A DNA stretch of 38,164 nucleotides from Verrucomicrobiota bacterium. Lineage in GTDB: Bacteria > Verrucomicrobiota > Verrucomicrobiia > Chthoniobacterales > UBA10450. Position numbers and translations under genes: made by a program. The DNA is taken from positions 1 through 38,164 of the forward strand of contig QHQA01000028.1 in the NCBI GenBank assembly GCA_003219695.1. Direction: 5' to 3'. Below the pieces are notes generated by a model. That model ran no database searches. It was not told where the DNA came from and was given only the letters and a program-made list of their open reading frames with translations. This document shows positions 1 through 7,710 of this stretch, piece after piece (the first letter of the stretch is position 1; the number at the start of each line of letters is the position of its first letter).

Positions 1-276
1 GTTACCTCACCAACTAGCTGATAGGCCGCGGGCTCCTCAAAAAGCGGTAGCTTGCGCCACCTTTGATTTTGAATGGATGTCCACTCTAATCACATGCGGT
101 ATTAATTCGGCTTTCGCCGAGCTATCCCCCACTTTAAGGCAGATTGCCCACGTGTTAAGCACCCGTTCGCCGCTAGACCTTCCACTGTATTGCTACAGCG
201 GAAAATCTCGCTCGACTTGCATGTCTTATCCACGCCGCCAGCGTTCGTTCTGAGCCAGAATCAAACTCTCCGTTAA
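1..276 (-). rRNA. rrs: 16S ribosomal RNA, 5' end (partial)
   Basis: Read on the minus strand, positions 270 down to 251 give the universal 5' motif GAGAGTTTGATTCTGGCTCA, followed by the conserved GAACGCTGGCGGCGTGGATAAG block, the AAGTCGAGCG block and the GGCCTATCAGCTAGTTGG block near position 1. Aligning AGAGTTTGAT to E. coli position 8 puts the mature 5' end near 276. The gene runs out of the window at position 1, so only about the first 276 bases are present. The wording of the first helices is Verrucomicrobia-like; finer placement needs the full gene. Confidence 0.97.
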
Positions 277-615
277 AAACGACCCCCGAATTTCTTCGGG
301 GAAGTTTGAAGCCCCCGTGAGAACGGGGACCGATCTGACTTTCATTTAATCGCGTGGGAATCGGAAACCGATTCCCTTTACGCGAGTCCGATCTAAATCT
401 TTGATTTCAAAGAAGATCGACAGATAACGCACAATTCAATGTTTGCTGACTTGTTTCCACTCCGAAAGATTCGGAGCCATGCTGTCAAAGATCCACAATT
501 CTCTCCGGTACACGGCAAAGCCCGACACACGTCATTTAATCTGACCATGATCGGCTCGACCCTGAGCCCGGAAGAACATCCCGCGCCTGCGGGATCCGCT
601 TTTCGCGGGATATAA
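277..615 (-). other. 16S rRNA leader with three hairpins
   Basis: This stretch lies between the likely rRNA promoter and the mature 16S end and has no convincing gene. It holds three perfect stem-loops: 284-301 (7-bp stem CCCCGAA/TTCGGGG, 4-nt loop), 313-328 (6-bp stem CCCCGT/ACGGGG, loop GAGA) and 356-376 (9-bp stem GGGAATCGG/CCGATTCCC, 3-nt loop). Spacers of rRNA operons commonly carry processing and antitermination structures; that role here is inferred. None is followed by a T-tract on the minus strand, so they do not look like terminators. Confidence 0.6.
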
Positions 616-643
616 AACATAACGGATTCGCTAAATTCGTCAA
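616..643 (-). promoter_or_regulatory. Likely rRNA operon promoter
   Basis: On the minus strand there is a -35-like TTGACG (643-638), a 16-bp spacer and a -10-like TATGTT (621-616). An A/T run lies just upstream of the -35 box and resembles an UP element. It drives toward the 16S gene with a leader of about 330 nt. Five of six bases match the -35 consensus and four of six the -10. Confidence 0.55.
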
Positions 644-769
644 CAAAAAATCTGCGAGATTTTGCCCGCGTTCCGCGGTGCTGGCGAGCGCGCCTCGCGG
701 TCGCAAACTGGATAATCATGGTGCCTGTCTCAATCCTCACGGTCCGTCACAACTCTCAACCATCAACTA

Positions 770-1297
770 TCAATCCTTCCGCGGTTTCTTAATCACGTAC
801 TTTACGCTGACATGTGGCGGATGATTTCCGTACGCTCGTTTCACTAGACCGTTTCTGATTGCACCAATTTTTTCCATGGCCTTTTGTGACCGAATATTAT
901 TTTGTCCGACAAGAAAGAACACGGTCTCAACAAACTCGAACGCATGCGCCAGCAGTAACTCTTTCATCTCCAGGTTGTAACGCCCGCCCCAATATTTTCG
1001 CGCCAGAAACGTCCATCCAATTTCAATCTCCGATTTCACCGGATCGTATCCGTAAAACCGAGTCGATCCGATAATTTGCTGAGTCTTCTTATCAATGACA
1101 ACGAATGCCCCGCCGGATTCCAGTGCTTCTTTGAAGAAGGTTCTAAATACGTCTTCTTTGTAGCGATCGCTCTCCGGATGCTGTTCCCAGATGAACGGAT
1201 CAGACGCGACGGCAAACAGATCGTCCCAGTCTTCAGGCGTAAGCGGGCGCAGCTCGATGAGTTCGCCTTTCAGATGCGGTTGAAGATCGAATGACAT
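770..1297 (-). CDS. GNAT-family N-acetyltransferase (RimJ/RimL-like)
   Basis: A 175-residue protein starting at ATG 1297 (MSFDLQPHLKGELIELRPL). The frame is open further upstream to 1396, but that part resembles nothing. The order of motifs is that of RimJ/RimL-type acetyltransferases: an N-terminal strand with LRPLTPEDWDDLF, a central IGSTRFYGYD strand, EIEIGWTFLARKYWGG before the acetyl-CoA loop, and the C-terminal QNNIRSQKAMEKIGA segment typical of the family. Such enzymes move an acetyl group from acetyl-CoA to an amine, often a protein N-terminus or small molecule; the substrate here is unknown. It lies immediately downstream of a truncated GFA gene. No strong Shine-Dalgarno is visible. 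Confidence 0.85.
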   Translation of the reverse strand: MSFDLQPHLKGELIELRPLTPEDWDDLFAVASDPFIWEQHPESDRYKEDVFRTFFKEALESGGAFVVIDKKTQQIIGSTRFYGYDPVKSEIEIGWTFLARKYWGGRYNLEMKELLLAHAFEFVETVFFLVGQNNIRSQKAMEKIGAIRNGLVKRAYGNHPPHVSVKYVIKKPRKD

Positions 1298-1347
1298 GCG
1301 TGTTTTCTGCACTCTCAACACGCCACTATCAACTCTCAACCTGCTGC

Positions 1348-1600
1348 TTAGCCAGTCTTCGGGAAAGAGGGAAGCAACTCGTTGAGCGCAACCCACGGCA
1401 ATTTATCTTCACGAAAGATCGCTTCCTGTGGCGCAAACGCATCCGGATCATCGAGCGACGCGACCGTCACGTCGTTCATGTCGGAATCCTTGGTGTCCTC
1501 GAAAAACAAATGCGTGCCGCAACACGCAGCAAAAGAACGAATCCGATTCGATGCGCGATTCTGCGCGGTTCGCGGATGCACCCTACACCTTATTTAGCCC
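1348..1600 (-). pseudogene. Truncated GFA-family (CENP-V/GFA) gene remnant
   Basis: The frame encodes RIRSFAACCGTHLFFED followed by a DVTVASLDDPDAFAPQ segment. It closely matches the C-terminal half of the intact GFA protein encoded at 4200-4598, at both protein and DNA level. The N-terminal half, which would carry the CxC and CHCxxC zinc ligands, is missing. A strong ribosome-binding site followed by ATG (GGAGGTGATTATG, around 1602-1614) opens only a three-codon frame before TAA, so the original start may have been cut off by a deletion. The fragment reads in frame from GTG 1581. It is most likely a decayed paralogue and probably not functional. Confidence 0.7.
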
Positions 1601-1657
1601 GCCATAATCACCTCCCGTTACCTGCGGCGCTTGACCACGACCTGCCGGCATCCAGGA

Positions 1658-3874
1658 TTAATGTCTTAAGGGATCGAATGTGTATCCCTGGGCCACGTCA
1701 ATCAGGTTGAACAGCGAGCCGCCAATGCCAAAGACGGGAGGGACGGTGTTGGCAGGCTGCTGAAGCGTCATCGTGCTGGCGGTGACTTCGTGCAGGCGGT
1801 TATCAATCGCACCTGACTCATTTACGTTGGAGAGTGGCACGTCAACCGTGATCGTGCCGTTGCGGCCGGTCCTCGCCAGGCAGTTCGCGGCAGACAGTTG
1901 GGTCACGCCCGGATATGTCAGGGTCACGCCGCCGCCGACTGCCTGCGCGGCGTTTTCGCCAGCAAAGCACTGTAGCGCGCCGCCGTTGAACGACTCGCCA
2001 TAGACGAAGAAATTCTTTCCACCATTCGGATCGGTCGTGGATGGAACGAGCCATTGGGTCAGCCAGACCAAATCAAGGTCCGGATCTTGAGCGGTTGTGG
2101 GCGCGAGAGACAGGTTGTTTAGCTTCATCACTACCTGATAACAAGGGGCGGCGGCCGAACAAGGCGCCGTGGTGAGCAGGCTGACGCTCGAGTTGGTGAT
2201 GTCGAGCTGAGGCATATTGGCGCTGCTAAGACCGTTTACTTCATACTTGCCGTCGCCGCTCGGGTCGGACACGGCGTTGAAGGATGTCAGTCCCGCAACG
2301 TTCACGGGCGAGCTTGCCACTAATAACCCGTTGCCGCCGTTCTGCCGGACGAACATGCCGTGCGGGGCAAAGGGTTCGTCAACATTATTCGAGTCGGCGT
2401 AAGCGATTTCCGCCTCACCGTTTGCACCCATCCGCAGTTGCAGAAAATCGCCGAGCGTGCGGTCGCCGTTCTGACCGCCAATGAGTGTAAACATGCTGCC
2501 GCGATGGATAAAGTGCTCGCTGGCCAGGATTGGCGCGGTAAAGGTTGGAGTGGCAGCGTGCCCGTTCAATGTCTGCACCATCCACAGGCTCCAGTCGCAG
2601 CCAGTGCAGGAGTCGGGACCATTAGAAGGATTCGGGGCGACGCCGGGCGTGCCGTACCAGGCAATGTCCACACGTCCATCGTCTCCAGCTGCGGTCCAGG
2701 CAAACACGTTGTTGTGGAGGGTGCCCACGGGCGAACCCGATGTGTCAATTTGGATTGGAGCCGCCCAGGTGTTGCCTTGATCGGTGGAAAACGAGTACTT
2801 GAGCACGGTGTCACCGATCACCTGACCGCTGTCATTGATAGGCGCTTGCTCCCACACGGCGTAGAGATTGCCCGCCCTGTCAATCGCCATCGTCGGAAAG
2901 TTCGCGCCGGTCTTGTTCGTCGAGCCGAGATCCGCCACCGGCAGGTCAACGCAATTCAAGCCGCTTGGATCGCTTACATTGGGGATAGGCGGACCAAACG
3001 CCACCGGGAAGCAGCGGCCGATCAAAATCCTGTTCAGGAGCGCATCATCGTGGACGACGAAAACATGCTTAACCGGTGTCGGGAGGGTCACAAATCCGCC
3101 GGATCCGTCGGGCTGGCCCAATGTGGTTGCGACAGGGCTCACCTCGTTGTTGCCCATAATGCCTTCGTCGCAACCCAGCGGGTTACTGACTTTGTTTGCC
3201 GGACCAAATTCGATCCCAGCAGTCGCCTCCCCGCCTGGCAGCGGCGAACGATACATGACGACGATATTCTGACCGAAGTTAGTCGGCGAGCCGCACTGTG
3301 CGGGGGCCTGCGCGACTTCGTCATTCGTTAGATAGATGCTGCCGCCGTTGGTCGGGTCGCCGTCGAACGTGTACCATTGGCGATCAACGACTGCATCTGG
3401 GACGCCGGTGTTGCTGCAAGTGACCGTCGCGCCGTAGTCGTCCGAACGCGAGGTGCTGAAGTTCGCGAGCGTAAGGTCGGCAAAGTAGAGATGCCCCGCC
3501 GAGTCCACGCCAGTTTCGGTATCACCGCCGCCGGCGCAGGTGGTATACTTTCCTTCAAGAGCCGTGGCGGCGACGACCCATTTGAAGGTCTTTCCGCCGT
3601 CGAGGGAATGCCAGACCCAACTCGTGTCCGACGAGAGTGAGCCGGGCACGCTAGTGTAGAGGCGATTCGTATTTGAAGGATCGAGCCGCAGGCCTTGTTC
3701 GAAGCCAACTCCGCCAATGCCGCTGATGATCGGATGCCCGAAGCTGATCGGGGCGGGCCTGGGTTTTGCGGCGAAACTGGCCATAGCCAGCGAGACGCCA
3801 ACGCAACAAAGAGTAAACGCTACGAAGGCGCGCGGGTTAAAGAGACCGGACTGTGAAGAGGATTTTGTTTTCAT
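1658..3874 (-). CDS. Secreted BNR/sialidase-fold protein
   Basis: A 738-residue protein starting at ATG 3874, which sits behind an AAGGAA ribosome-binding site. The first ~34 residues form a Sec signal peptide (Lys-rich start, hydrophobic VAFTLCCVGVSLAMASFA), so it is exported. The body is rich in Gly, Asn and Asp and contains Asp-box-like BNR motifs (SLDGGKTFKW and STDQGNTW), the mark of sialidase/exo-alpha-sialidase-like beta-propellers. Catalytic residues of a true sialidase are not evident, so an enzymatic role is not claimed. It is larger than a minimal propeller, and the last ~180 residues may form a separate beta domain. No operon partner is seen; neighbours are small unrelated genes. 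Confidence 0.75.
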   Translation of the reverse strand: MKTKSSSQSGLFNPRAFVAFTLCCVGVSLAMASFAAKPRPAPISFGHPIISGIGGVGFEQGLRLDPSNTNRLYTSVPGSLSSDTSWVWHSLDGGKTFKWVVAATALEGKYTTCAGGGDTETGVDSAGHLYFADLTLANFSTSRSDDYGATVTCSNTGVPDAVVDRQWYTFDGDPTNGGSIYLTNDEVAQAPAQCGSPTNFGQNIVVMYRSPLPGGEATAGIEFGPANKVSNPLGCDEGIMGNNEVSPVATTLGQPDGSGGFVTLPTPVKHVFVVHDDALLNRILIGRCFPVAFGPPIPNVSDPSGLNCVDLPVADLGSTNKTGANFPTMAIDRAGNLYAVWEQAPINDSGQVIGDTVLKYSFSTDQGNTWAAPIQIDTSGSPVGTLHNNVFAWTAAGDDGRVDIAWYGTPGVAPNPSNGPDSCTGCDWSLWMVQTLNGHAATPTFTAPILASEHFIHRGSMFTLIGGQNGDRTLGDFLQLRMGANGEAEIAYADSNNVDEPFAPHGMFVRQNGGNGLLVASSPVNVAGLTSFNAVSDPSGDGKYEVNGLSSANMPQLDITNSSVSLLTTAPCSAAAPCYQVVMKLNNLSLAPTTAQDPDLDLVWLTQWLVPSTTDPNGGKNFFVYGESFNGGALQCFAGENAAQAVGGGVTLTYPGVTQLSAANCLARTGRNGTITVDVPLSNVNESGAIDNRLHEVTASTMTLQQPANTVPPVFGIGGSLFNLIDVAQGYTFDPLRH

Positions 3875-4107
3875 GAGATATTCCTTTGTTAGCTCCAGTG
3901 GAGATTGTCGCTGACAATTCGAAAACTTCGCCCCGACCGGATGCCTTCTTTTCAAATCACTCAAAAAAGAGCCGCCGAAATCGTCCCGCAGACGCGGATT
4001 CGTGCATGCGGCGCCGAAGTACTGCTGGGGGCGAATTCAAATACTCTGGGGAGCAGTCGCCGCGGCGACTTGGCGATCGCGCCTCACCGAGACGAACCTT
4101 TGCCGAA

Positions 4108-4215
4108 CCTAACCACTAATTCACACTAATGGACACCAATGCTCTTGCTGAAAATTCGTGTCTATTCGTGGAAACTTGTCCGCCGTGGCGGATTCGTGGT
4201 TACGAAATCTTCGGG
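4108..4215. repeat. Dispersed ATTCGTGTC/ATTCGTGG repeat cluster
   Basis: Short units such as attcgtgtctattcgtgg and ggattcgtggttacg are packed here, partly as near-inverted copies (aattcacactaatggacacc at 4117-4138). The same words recur at 5905-5945 (ttaaccacgcattcacacgaatgg), 6130-6172 (gtgtccattcgtggttacg) and 15987-16030. The block 4192-4222 shares tcttcggggttttcggga with 6157-6175. They do not encode anything recognisable. Confidence 0.55.
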
Positions 4216-4598
4216 GTTTTCGGGAACGACGGGATCGACTCGTCGATCACGACCCAGGGCAATTTATCTTCGAGCCAGATCGCCTTCTGCGGCGCAAATG
4301 GCGCCGGATCGTCGAGCGACGCGATGGTCACATCGATCGCGTCGGAATCTTTATTGTCCTCGAAAAACAAATGCGTGCCGCAACACGTGGCAAACGAACG
4401 AATCCGATTCGCATACGCAATCTTGCGCGGTTCACCCTTTGTGACGACCAAATCCTGGCGCGGCACTGATCCCCACGCCACATGGGGTGCACCGGCGCTT
4501 CGCCGGCAATCGATGCAATGACAATCGACCAAGGCAACTGGCCGACTCTTCAACATGTATCGTGTCCCGCCGCAAACGCATCCACCAGTGAACTCCAT
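4200..4598 (-). CDS. GFA-family (glutathione-dependent formaldehyde-activating-like) protein
   Basis: A 132-residue protein with the zinc-ligand pattern of the GFA/CENP-V family: Cys7-x-Cys9 (GGCVCGGTRY), Cys26-His-Cys28-x-x-Cys31 (CHCIDCRRSAGAP) and Cys72-Cys73 in FATCCGTHLFFED. Family length is usually 115-150 residues, so it appears complete. The name comes from an enzyme once thought to form S-hydroxymethylglutathione; most members have no proven reaction, and none is assigned here. It starts at ATG 4598. A C-terminal paralogue fragment lies at 1348-1600. The last codons sit next to an ATTCGTGG-type dispersed repeat, which may have changed the C-terminus. Confidence 0.85.
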   Translation of the reverse strand: MEFTGGCVCGGTRYMLKSRPVALVDCHCIDCRRSAGAPHVAWGSVPRQDLVVTKGEPRKIAYANRIRSFATCCGTHLFFEDNKDSDAIDVTIASLDDPAPFAPQKAIWLEDKLPWVVIDESIPSFPKTPKIS

Positions 4599-4688
4599 AT
4601 CATTTGTTTAACACGAAAAAGCTCAGCTACACAATTTATCCTTATTCCTTAGTTTTCGCCCGACCGGCTCGAACCACATGAGCTAATC

Positions 4689-4708
4689 CTTTTCTCTTTT
4701 GAGAAAAG
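4689..4708. promoter_or_regulatory. Perfect palindrome upstream of glsB-like gene
   Basis: CTTTTCTC-TTTT-GAGAAAAG forms an 8-bp perfect inverted repeat about 70 bp before the start of the GlsB-like gene. It could be an operator or a small hairpin. No clear -10/-35 pair could be assigned around it. Confidence 0.3.
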
Positions 4709-4776
4709 TCTGGTCAATTGTGAAAGCCCTGGCCATACTCGGCAACGTTCTGCAGGCAAACAACGGAGGAAAAATT

Positions 4777-5040
4777 ATGATTCACTTAATCTGGTACATT
4801 ATTGTCGGGTTGATCGCGGGGCTTATCGCGAAATCGGTGATGCACGTGCACATGACGATTTTCTGGACAATCGTGCTCGGCATCATCGGATCGATCATCG
4901 GCGGCGCGGTTACCCACATGTTTTCGCACCCGACAACCGGACGATTTCATCCCGCCGGTCTCATTTTCTCCACACTTGGCGCGATCCTGGTCCTCTACAT
5001 TTGCATTAAGCTGAACATCCGTTTTCCCCGCGTTCTCTAA
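4777..5040 (+). CDS. GlsB/YeaQ/YmgE-family stress membrane protein
   Basis: An 87-residue protein starting at ATG 4777, chosen because GGAGG lies six bases upstream; the frame is open to 4699, but the upstream part is not membrane-like. It has three hydrophobic segments: IWYIIVGLIAGLIAKSV, IFWTIVLGIIGSIIGGAV and LIFSTLGAILVLYICIKL. The GLIAGxIAK and GIIGSIIGG glycine motifs are those of the GlsB/YeaQ/YmgE (transglycosylase-associated) family of small inner-membrane proteins, often stress-induced. Molecular function is unknown in the family. A decayed copy of the last ~50 bases of this gene is found at 7615-7664. Confidence 0.88.
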   Translation: MIHLIWYIIVGLIAGLIAKSVMHVHMTIFWTIVLGIIGSIIGGAVTHMFSHPTTGRFHPAGLIFSTLGAILVLYICIKLNIRFPRVL

Positions 5041-5375
5041 TCAGGAAAGAGAAAAACTGTAGCGGCGGTCTGTCACCGTCGATCTTGAAACCGTTGGCGC
5101 AAGAAATCCGTGCCATCCGCGCAATGGAGCTGAAGGGATCAGCGACATAGAAGGCAAAGTCGCGAGGGTAAGCGGCGAGGGAGTTGGGGAATGACCGAGT
5201 TTCAACTCCGTGGTTAGCCTAGCCGAAAATTCGTGCCTGCCACGCCATCTTGTCGCGTCGTAGCTTCAGCGAAGATGGAAGCCTTGCACGAAGGCGGGAC
5301 CATTCGTGGCTGCCATTTTCCCAATGCAAGAAAGTCAGAAGACAAAATTAAGAATTAAGAATCTCAAAGCGGATC
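5041..5375. other. Intergenic stretch with a repeat-like hairpin
   Basis: No convincing gene. Around 5240-5290 the sequence gccacgccatcttgtcgcg...cgaagatgg can fold (CCATCTT/AAGATGG) and resembles the cgccgtagcc...gaaggcgg repeats at 33116-33139 and 35434-35458, so it is probably a degraded member of that family. It is followed by ccattcgtggc, a piece of the ATTCGTGG repeat. Otherwise I see nothing. Confidence 0.4.
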
Positions 5376-5882
5376 TTATGGGCTGATGACGTATTTTGAG
5401 AATCGGTGTCCCCAGAGCGTTACCGTCTCGACATAACGGAGTCCGGTTTTTTTCAGCACCCGTACCGAGGCGACGTTCTCTGGCATAACTAGGCCGATGA
5501 TCCGTTTGAGGCCGAGATCGGCGAACCCGAAACGGACCGAAGCAAGCGCAGCTTCAGTCGCCAGGCCCTGGCCCCAATGAGTCGGCATCAGGCGGTAGGC
5601 GACGTCGACTTCGCCCAGTTCTTCCAGATATTTCAATCCCGCGAAGCCGATCTGTTCGCCCGTGCTTTTGAGGATGCAGGCGCCACGGCCAAATCCGTGT
5701 TTTCGGTAATCGGCGATGGGATGATCGATCAACATCTGCCGGGCCTGTTCTATATTAAGCAACCGCTTATCGGGCACGAACCGTAACACGTCCGGATCGC
5801 TATTCAGTCGGAAGAGAGCCTCAGCGTCATCTTCCACATACTCCCGCAGGAGTAACCGGTCGGTCTCGAGAATCATCTTCAT
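5376..5882 (-). CDS. GNAT-family N-acetyltransferase (RimJ/RimL-like)
   Basis: A 168-residue protein when started at ATG 5882 (MKMILETDRLLLREY); an ATG two codons on is equally possible, and the extra ten upstream residues look non-coding. ETDRLLLREYVEDDAEALF is the typical opening of RimJ/RimL-type acetyltransferases, followed by IGFAGLKYLEELGEVDVAYRL. The acetyl-CoA loop region is HWGQGLATEAALASVRFGF, and the C-terminal VMPENVASVRVLKKTGLRYV is diagnostic of the family. The likely role is acetylation of a protein N-terminus or small amine; the substrate cannot be told. It is not closely similar to the GNAT at 770-1297. Confidence 0.88.
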   Translation of the reverse strand: MKMILETDRLLLREYVEDDAEALFRLNSDPDVLRFVPDKRLLNIEQARQMLIDHPIADYRKHGFGRGACILKSTGEQIGFAGLKYLEELGEVDVAYRLMPTHWGQGLATEAALASVRFGFADLGLKRIIGLVMPENVASVRVLKKTGLRYVETVTLWGHRFSKYVISP

Positions 5883-5998
5883 TGAACGTTTCTTTTTAAC
5901 GCAGTTAACCACGCATTCACACGAATGGTCTTGCTGAAATTCGTACCACTATCGATAAAAATCTTCGAAGCTTGCGCAAATTTTTCGCCTAGCCGCGT

Positions 5999-6112
5999 GG
6001 CGCGTAACACAGGCATCCTGCCTGTCTCGTCGAACGGGCATCTTGCCTGGTCGCACGCACACGAGCAGGCTGGGAAGCCTGCACGACCTGTCAGGCTGGA
6101 AGCCTAAGTTAC
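5999..6112 (+). repeat. Multi-hairpin dispersed repeat, copy 1
   Basis: About 114 bp built of consecutive small palindromes: acaggcatcctgcctgt, cgggcatcttgcctgg, gagcaggctgggaagcctgc and caggctggaagcct. The reverse complement of 28251-28362 matches it almost along its whole length, including the terminal aagttac. It lies between a GNAT gene and the end of the M20 gene and could terminate transcription from either side. No protein is encoded. The rest of 5883-6199 holds only ATTCGTGG-type repeat pieces. Confidence 0.8.
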
Positions 6113-6199
6113 TTTGGCTGCGGCTCCGCCGCTCTGTGTCCATTCGTGGTTACGCTGTCTTCGGGGTTTTCGGGAATGGCGGAAGCGACTCACGTGAAG

Positions 6200-7501
6200 C
6201 TACAAGCCATTTTCATCTACCTTCAAAATTGCTCGCATCAAAACACTGCCGCCGTTTGCCATATCCGAAGCGGTTGTAAATTCTTTTGGAGAATGGCTGA
6301 TTCCACCGACGCTTGGAACGAAGATCATTCCGATTGGAACGATTCGCGCAAGATTCTGAGCATCGTGCCCTGCGCCGCTTGGCATCAGCTTCGTTGTTAA
6401 CCCCAGACCTGTCGCTGCTTCTTGAATGACCTTACGAAGCCTTTGATCTGTGGGCGCTGGAACCGCAGTTACATCGAGCGCAGCGAAAGAAATTGTCGTG
6501 CCTGTATCCGCGGCGATTTTTTCCGCAGATTCTTTTACTTTTTCAAATACCAGATCGATTTTCGATTTCTCCAGATCTCGAATCTCCAAACTCATCACTA
6601 CTTTCCCAGGAATTACGTTCGGAGCGCCCGGCTCAGCTTGAATCGTTCCGACGGTAGCAACCTGACGGCCGGGAATGCTCCTTGCAATATGGTTGACTGA
6701 CTCAACTAATCTTGCTGCAGCCAGGAGCGCGTCTTTTCTCTGATTCATGGGCGTTGTTCCCGCGTGGTTGGCAAACCCAAGGACGGTAACATTCCACACG
6801 TTGATTCCCACGATTCCTTCTACCACACCGATGTTAATTTTTTCCGCTTCCAAGATTCCACCCTGCTCGATGTGCAATTCCAGATACGCCAGGATTTCAG
6901 AAGGATTTCGTTTGGCTGATTGCAGGTTGTCCCGATCGCCACCGATGAAGCGAATTCCTTCTCCGATCGTCTTTCCACTGTGACTCTTTATCTGAAGCGC
7001 TTCCTGACTAAGTTCGCCGGCAACTGCGTGGCTTCCGGTAAGTCCGCCTTCTTCATCGGAAAATACTACGACCTCCAGTGGGTGAGCGGTTAAAAAGTTT
7101 TGTTGATTCAGGATTTCGATGCATTCCAATGCGCCTAGAACTCCCACATCTCCGTCGTAGTTCCCGCCATGCGGAACAGAGTCAATGTGAGAACCGAACA
7201 AAATTACCGGAAGCTTCGGATTACGCCCTTCCCTGTGGCCCATGATGTTTCCCGCAGCATCGACACGGACTTTTAGTCCTGCCTTTTCCATCAAAGATCT
7301 TATGTATTTACGACCCGCAACGTCGGCATCGCTGAACGCAACGCGGCTCACTCCCCCTTCGCGATCTGCTCCGAATTGGGAAAGCTCTTTGATCCTCTCT
7401 TCCATTCGCTTCGCATCGGCGCGGAAATTCTTCCAATTGGCGCCCACACAGAAAACTGGGAGTAAAAGCAGCAAGGAAAAAATCCCTATTTCTTTCCGCA
7501 T
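6200..7501 (-). CDS. Exported M20-family Zn-dependent amidohydrolase (hydantoinase/carbamoylase type)
   Basis: A 433-residue protein with an N-terminal signal peptide (MRKEIGIFSLLLLLPVFCVGA), so it probably acts in the periplasm. It has the dinuclear-zinc pattern of the allantoate amidohydrolase/N-carbamoyl-L-amino-acid hydrolase group: His105 (GSHIDSV), Asp116 (NYDGDVGV), Glu150-Glu151 (FSDEEGG), His210 (LELHIEQG) and His403 (GISHSPKE). The dimerisation-domain motif NHAGTTPM is also present. Such enzymes hydrolyse N-carbamoyl amino acids or allantoate-like ureides; export is less usual, and the exact substrate is not determined. The length is normal for the family. The start codon coincides with a complete signal peptide. 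No partner genes are adjacent. Confidence 0.9.
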   Translation of the reverse strand: MRKEIGIFSLLLLLPVFCVGANWKNFRADAKRMEERIKELSQFGADREGGVSRVAFSDADVAGRKYIRSLMEKAGLKVRVDAAGNIMGHREGRNPKLPVILFGSHIDSVPHGGNYDGDVGVLGALECIEILNQQNFLTAHPLEVVVFSDEEGGLTGSHAVAGELSQEALQIKSHSGKTIGEGIRFIGGDRDNLQSAKRNPSEILAYLELHIEQGGILEAEKINIGVVEGIVGINVWNVTVLGFANHAGTTPMNQRKDALLAAARLVESVNHIARSIPGRQVATVGTIQAEPGAPNVIPGKVVMSLEIRDLEKSKIDLVFEKVKESAEKIAADTGTTISFAALDVTAVPAPTDQRLRKVIQEAATGLGLTTKLMPSGAGHDAQNLARIVPIGMIFVPSVGGISHSPKEFTTASDMANGGSVLMRAILKVDENGL

Positions 7502-7614
7502 GTAACAATTCTACAGGCGGCCAAAGCCAAATGAAAGCGAGCCTAGCGCGCGCTCGCCGGCGTGACGCTTCCACTCGTCAGGCAAGAGCGGAGCAGCTGA
7601 AAATGAATAATGCT

Positions 7615-7664
7615 GCGCGATCCTGGTTCTCTACATTTGCATTAGCTGAACATCCGTTTCCCCG
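7615..7664 (+). pseudogene. Fragment of the glsB-like gene 3' end
   Basis: Fifty bases match 4979-5030, the last part of the GlsB-like gene, with one substitution (ggttct for ggtcct) and two single-base deletions (attagc for attaagc, gtttcc for gttttcc). The deletions destroy the frame. The copy lies in the otherwise empty 7502-7710 gap, which also holds no gene. Confidence 0.75.
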
Positions 7665-7710
7665 TAACCAAGCCAAATGCGCTTATTTTTTGCACGCTTT
7701 TCCTGCGATT

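Noticed and set aside
2360-3331. 323-residue plus-strand frame
   Set aside because: It lies opposite the secreted BNR protein and has the composition of a reverse-strand shadow, with no domain.
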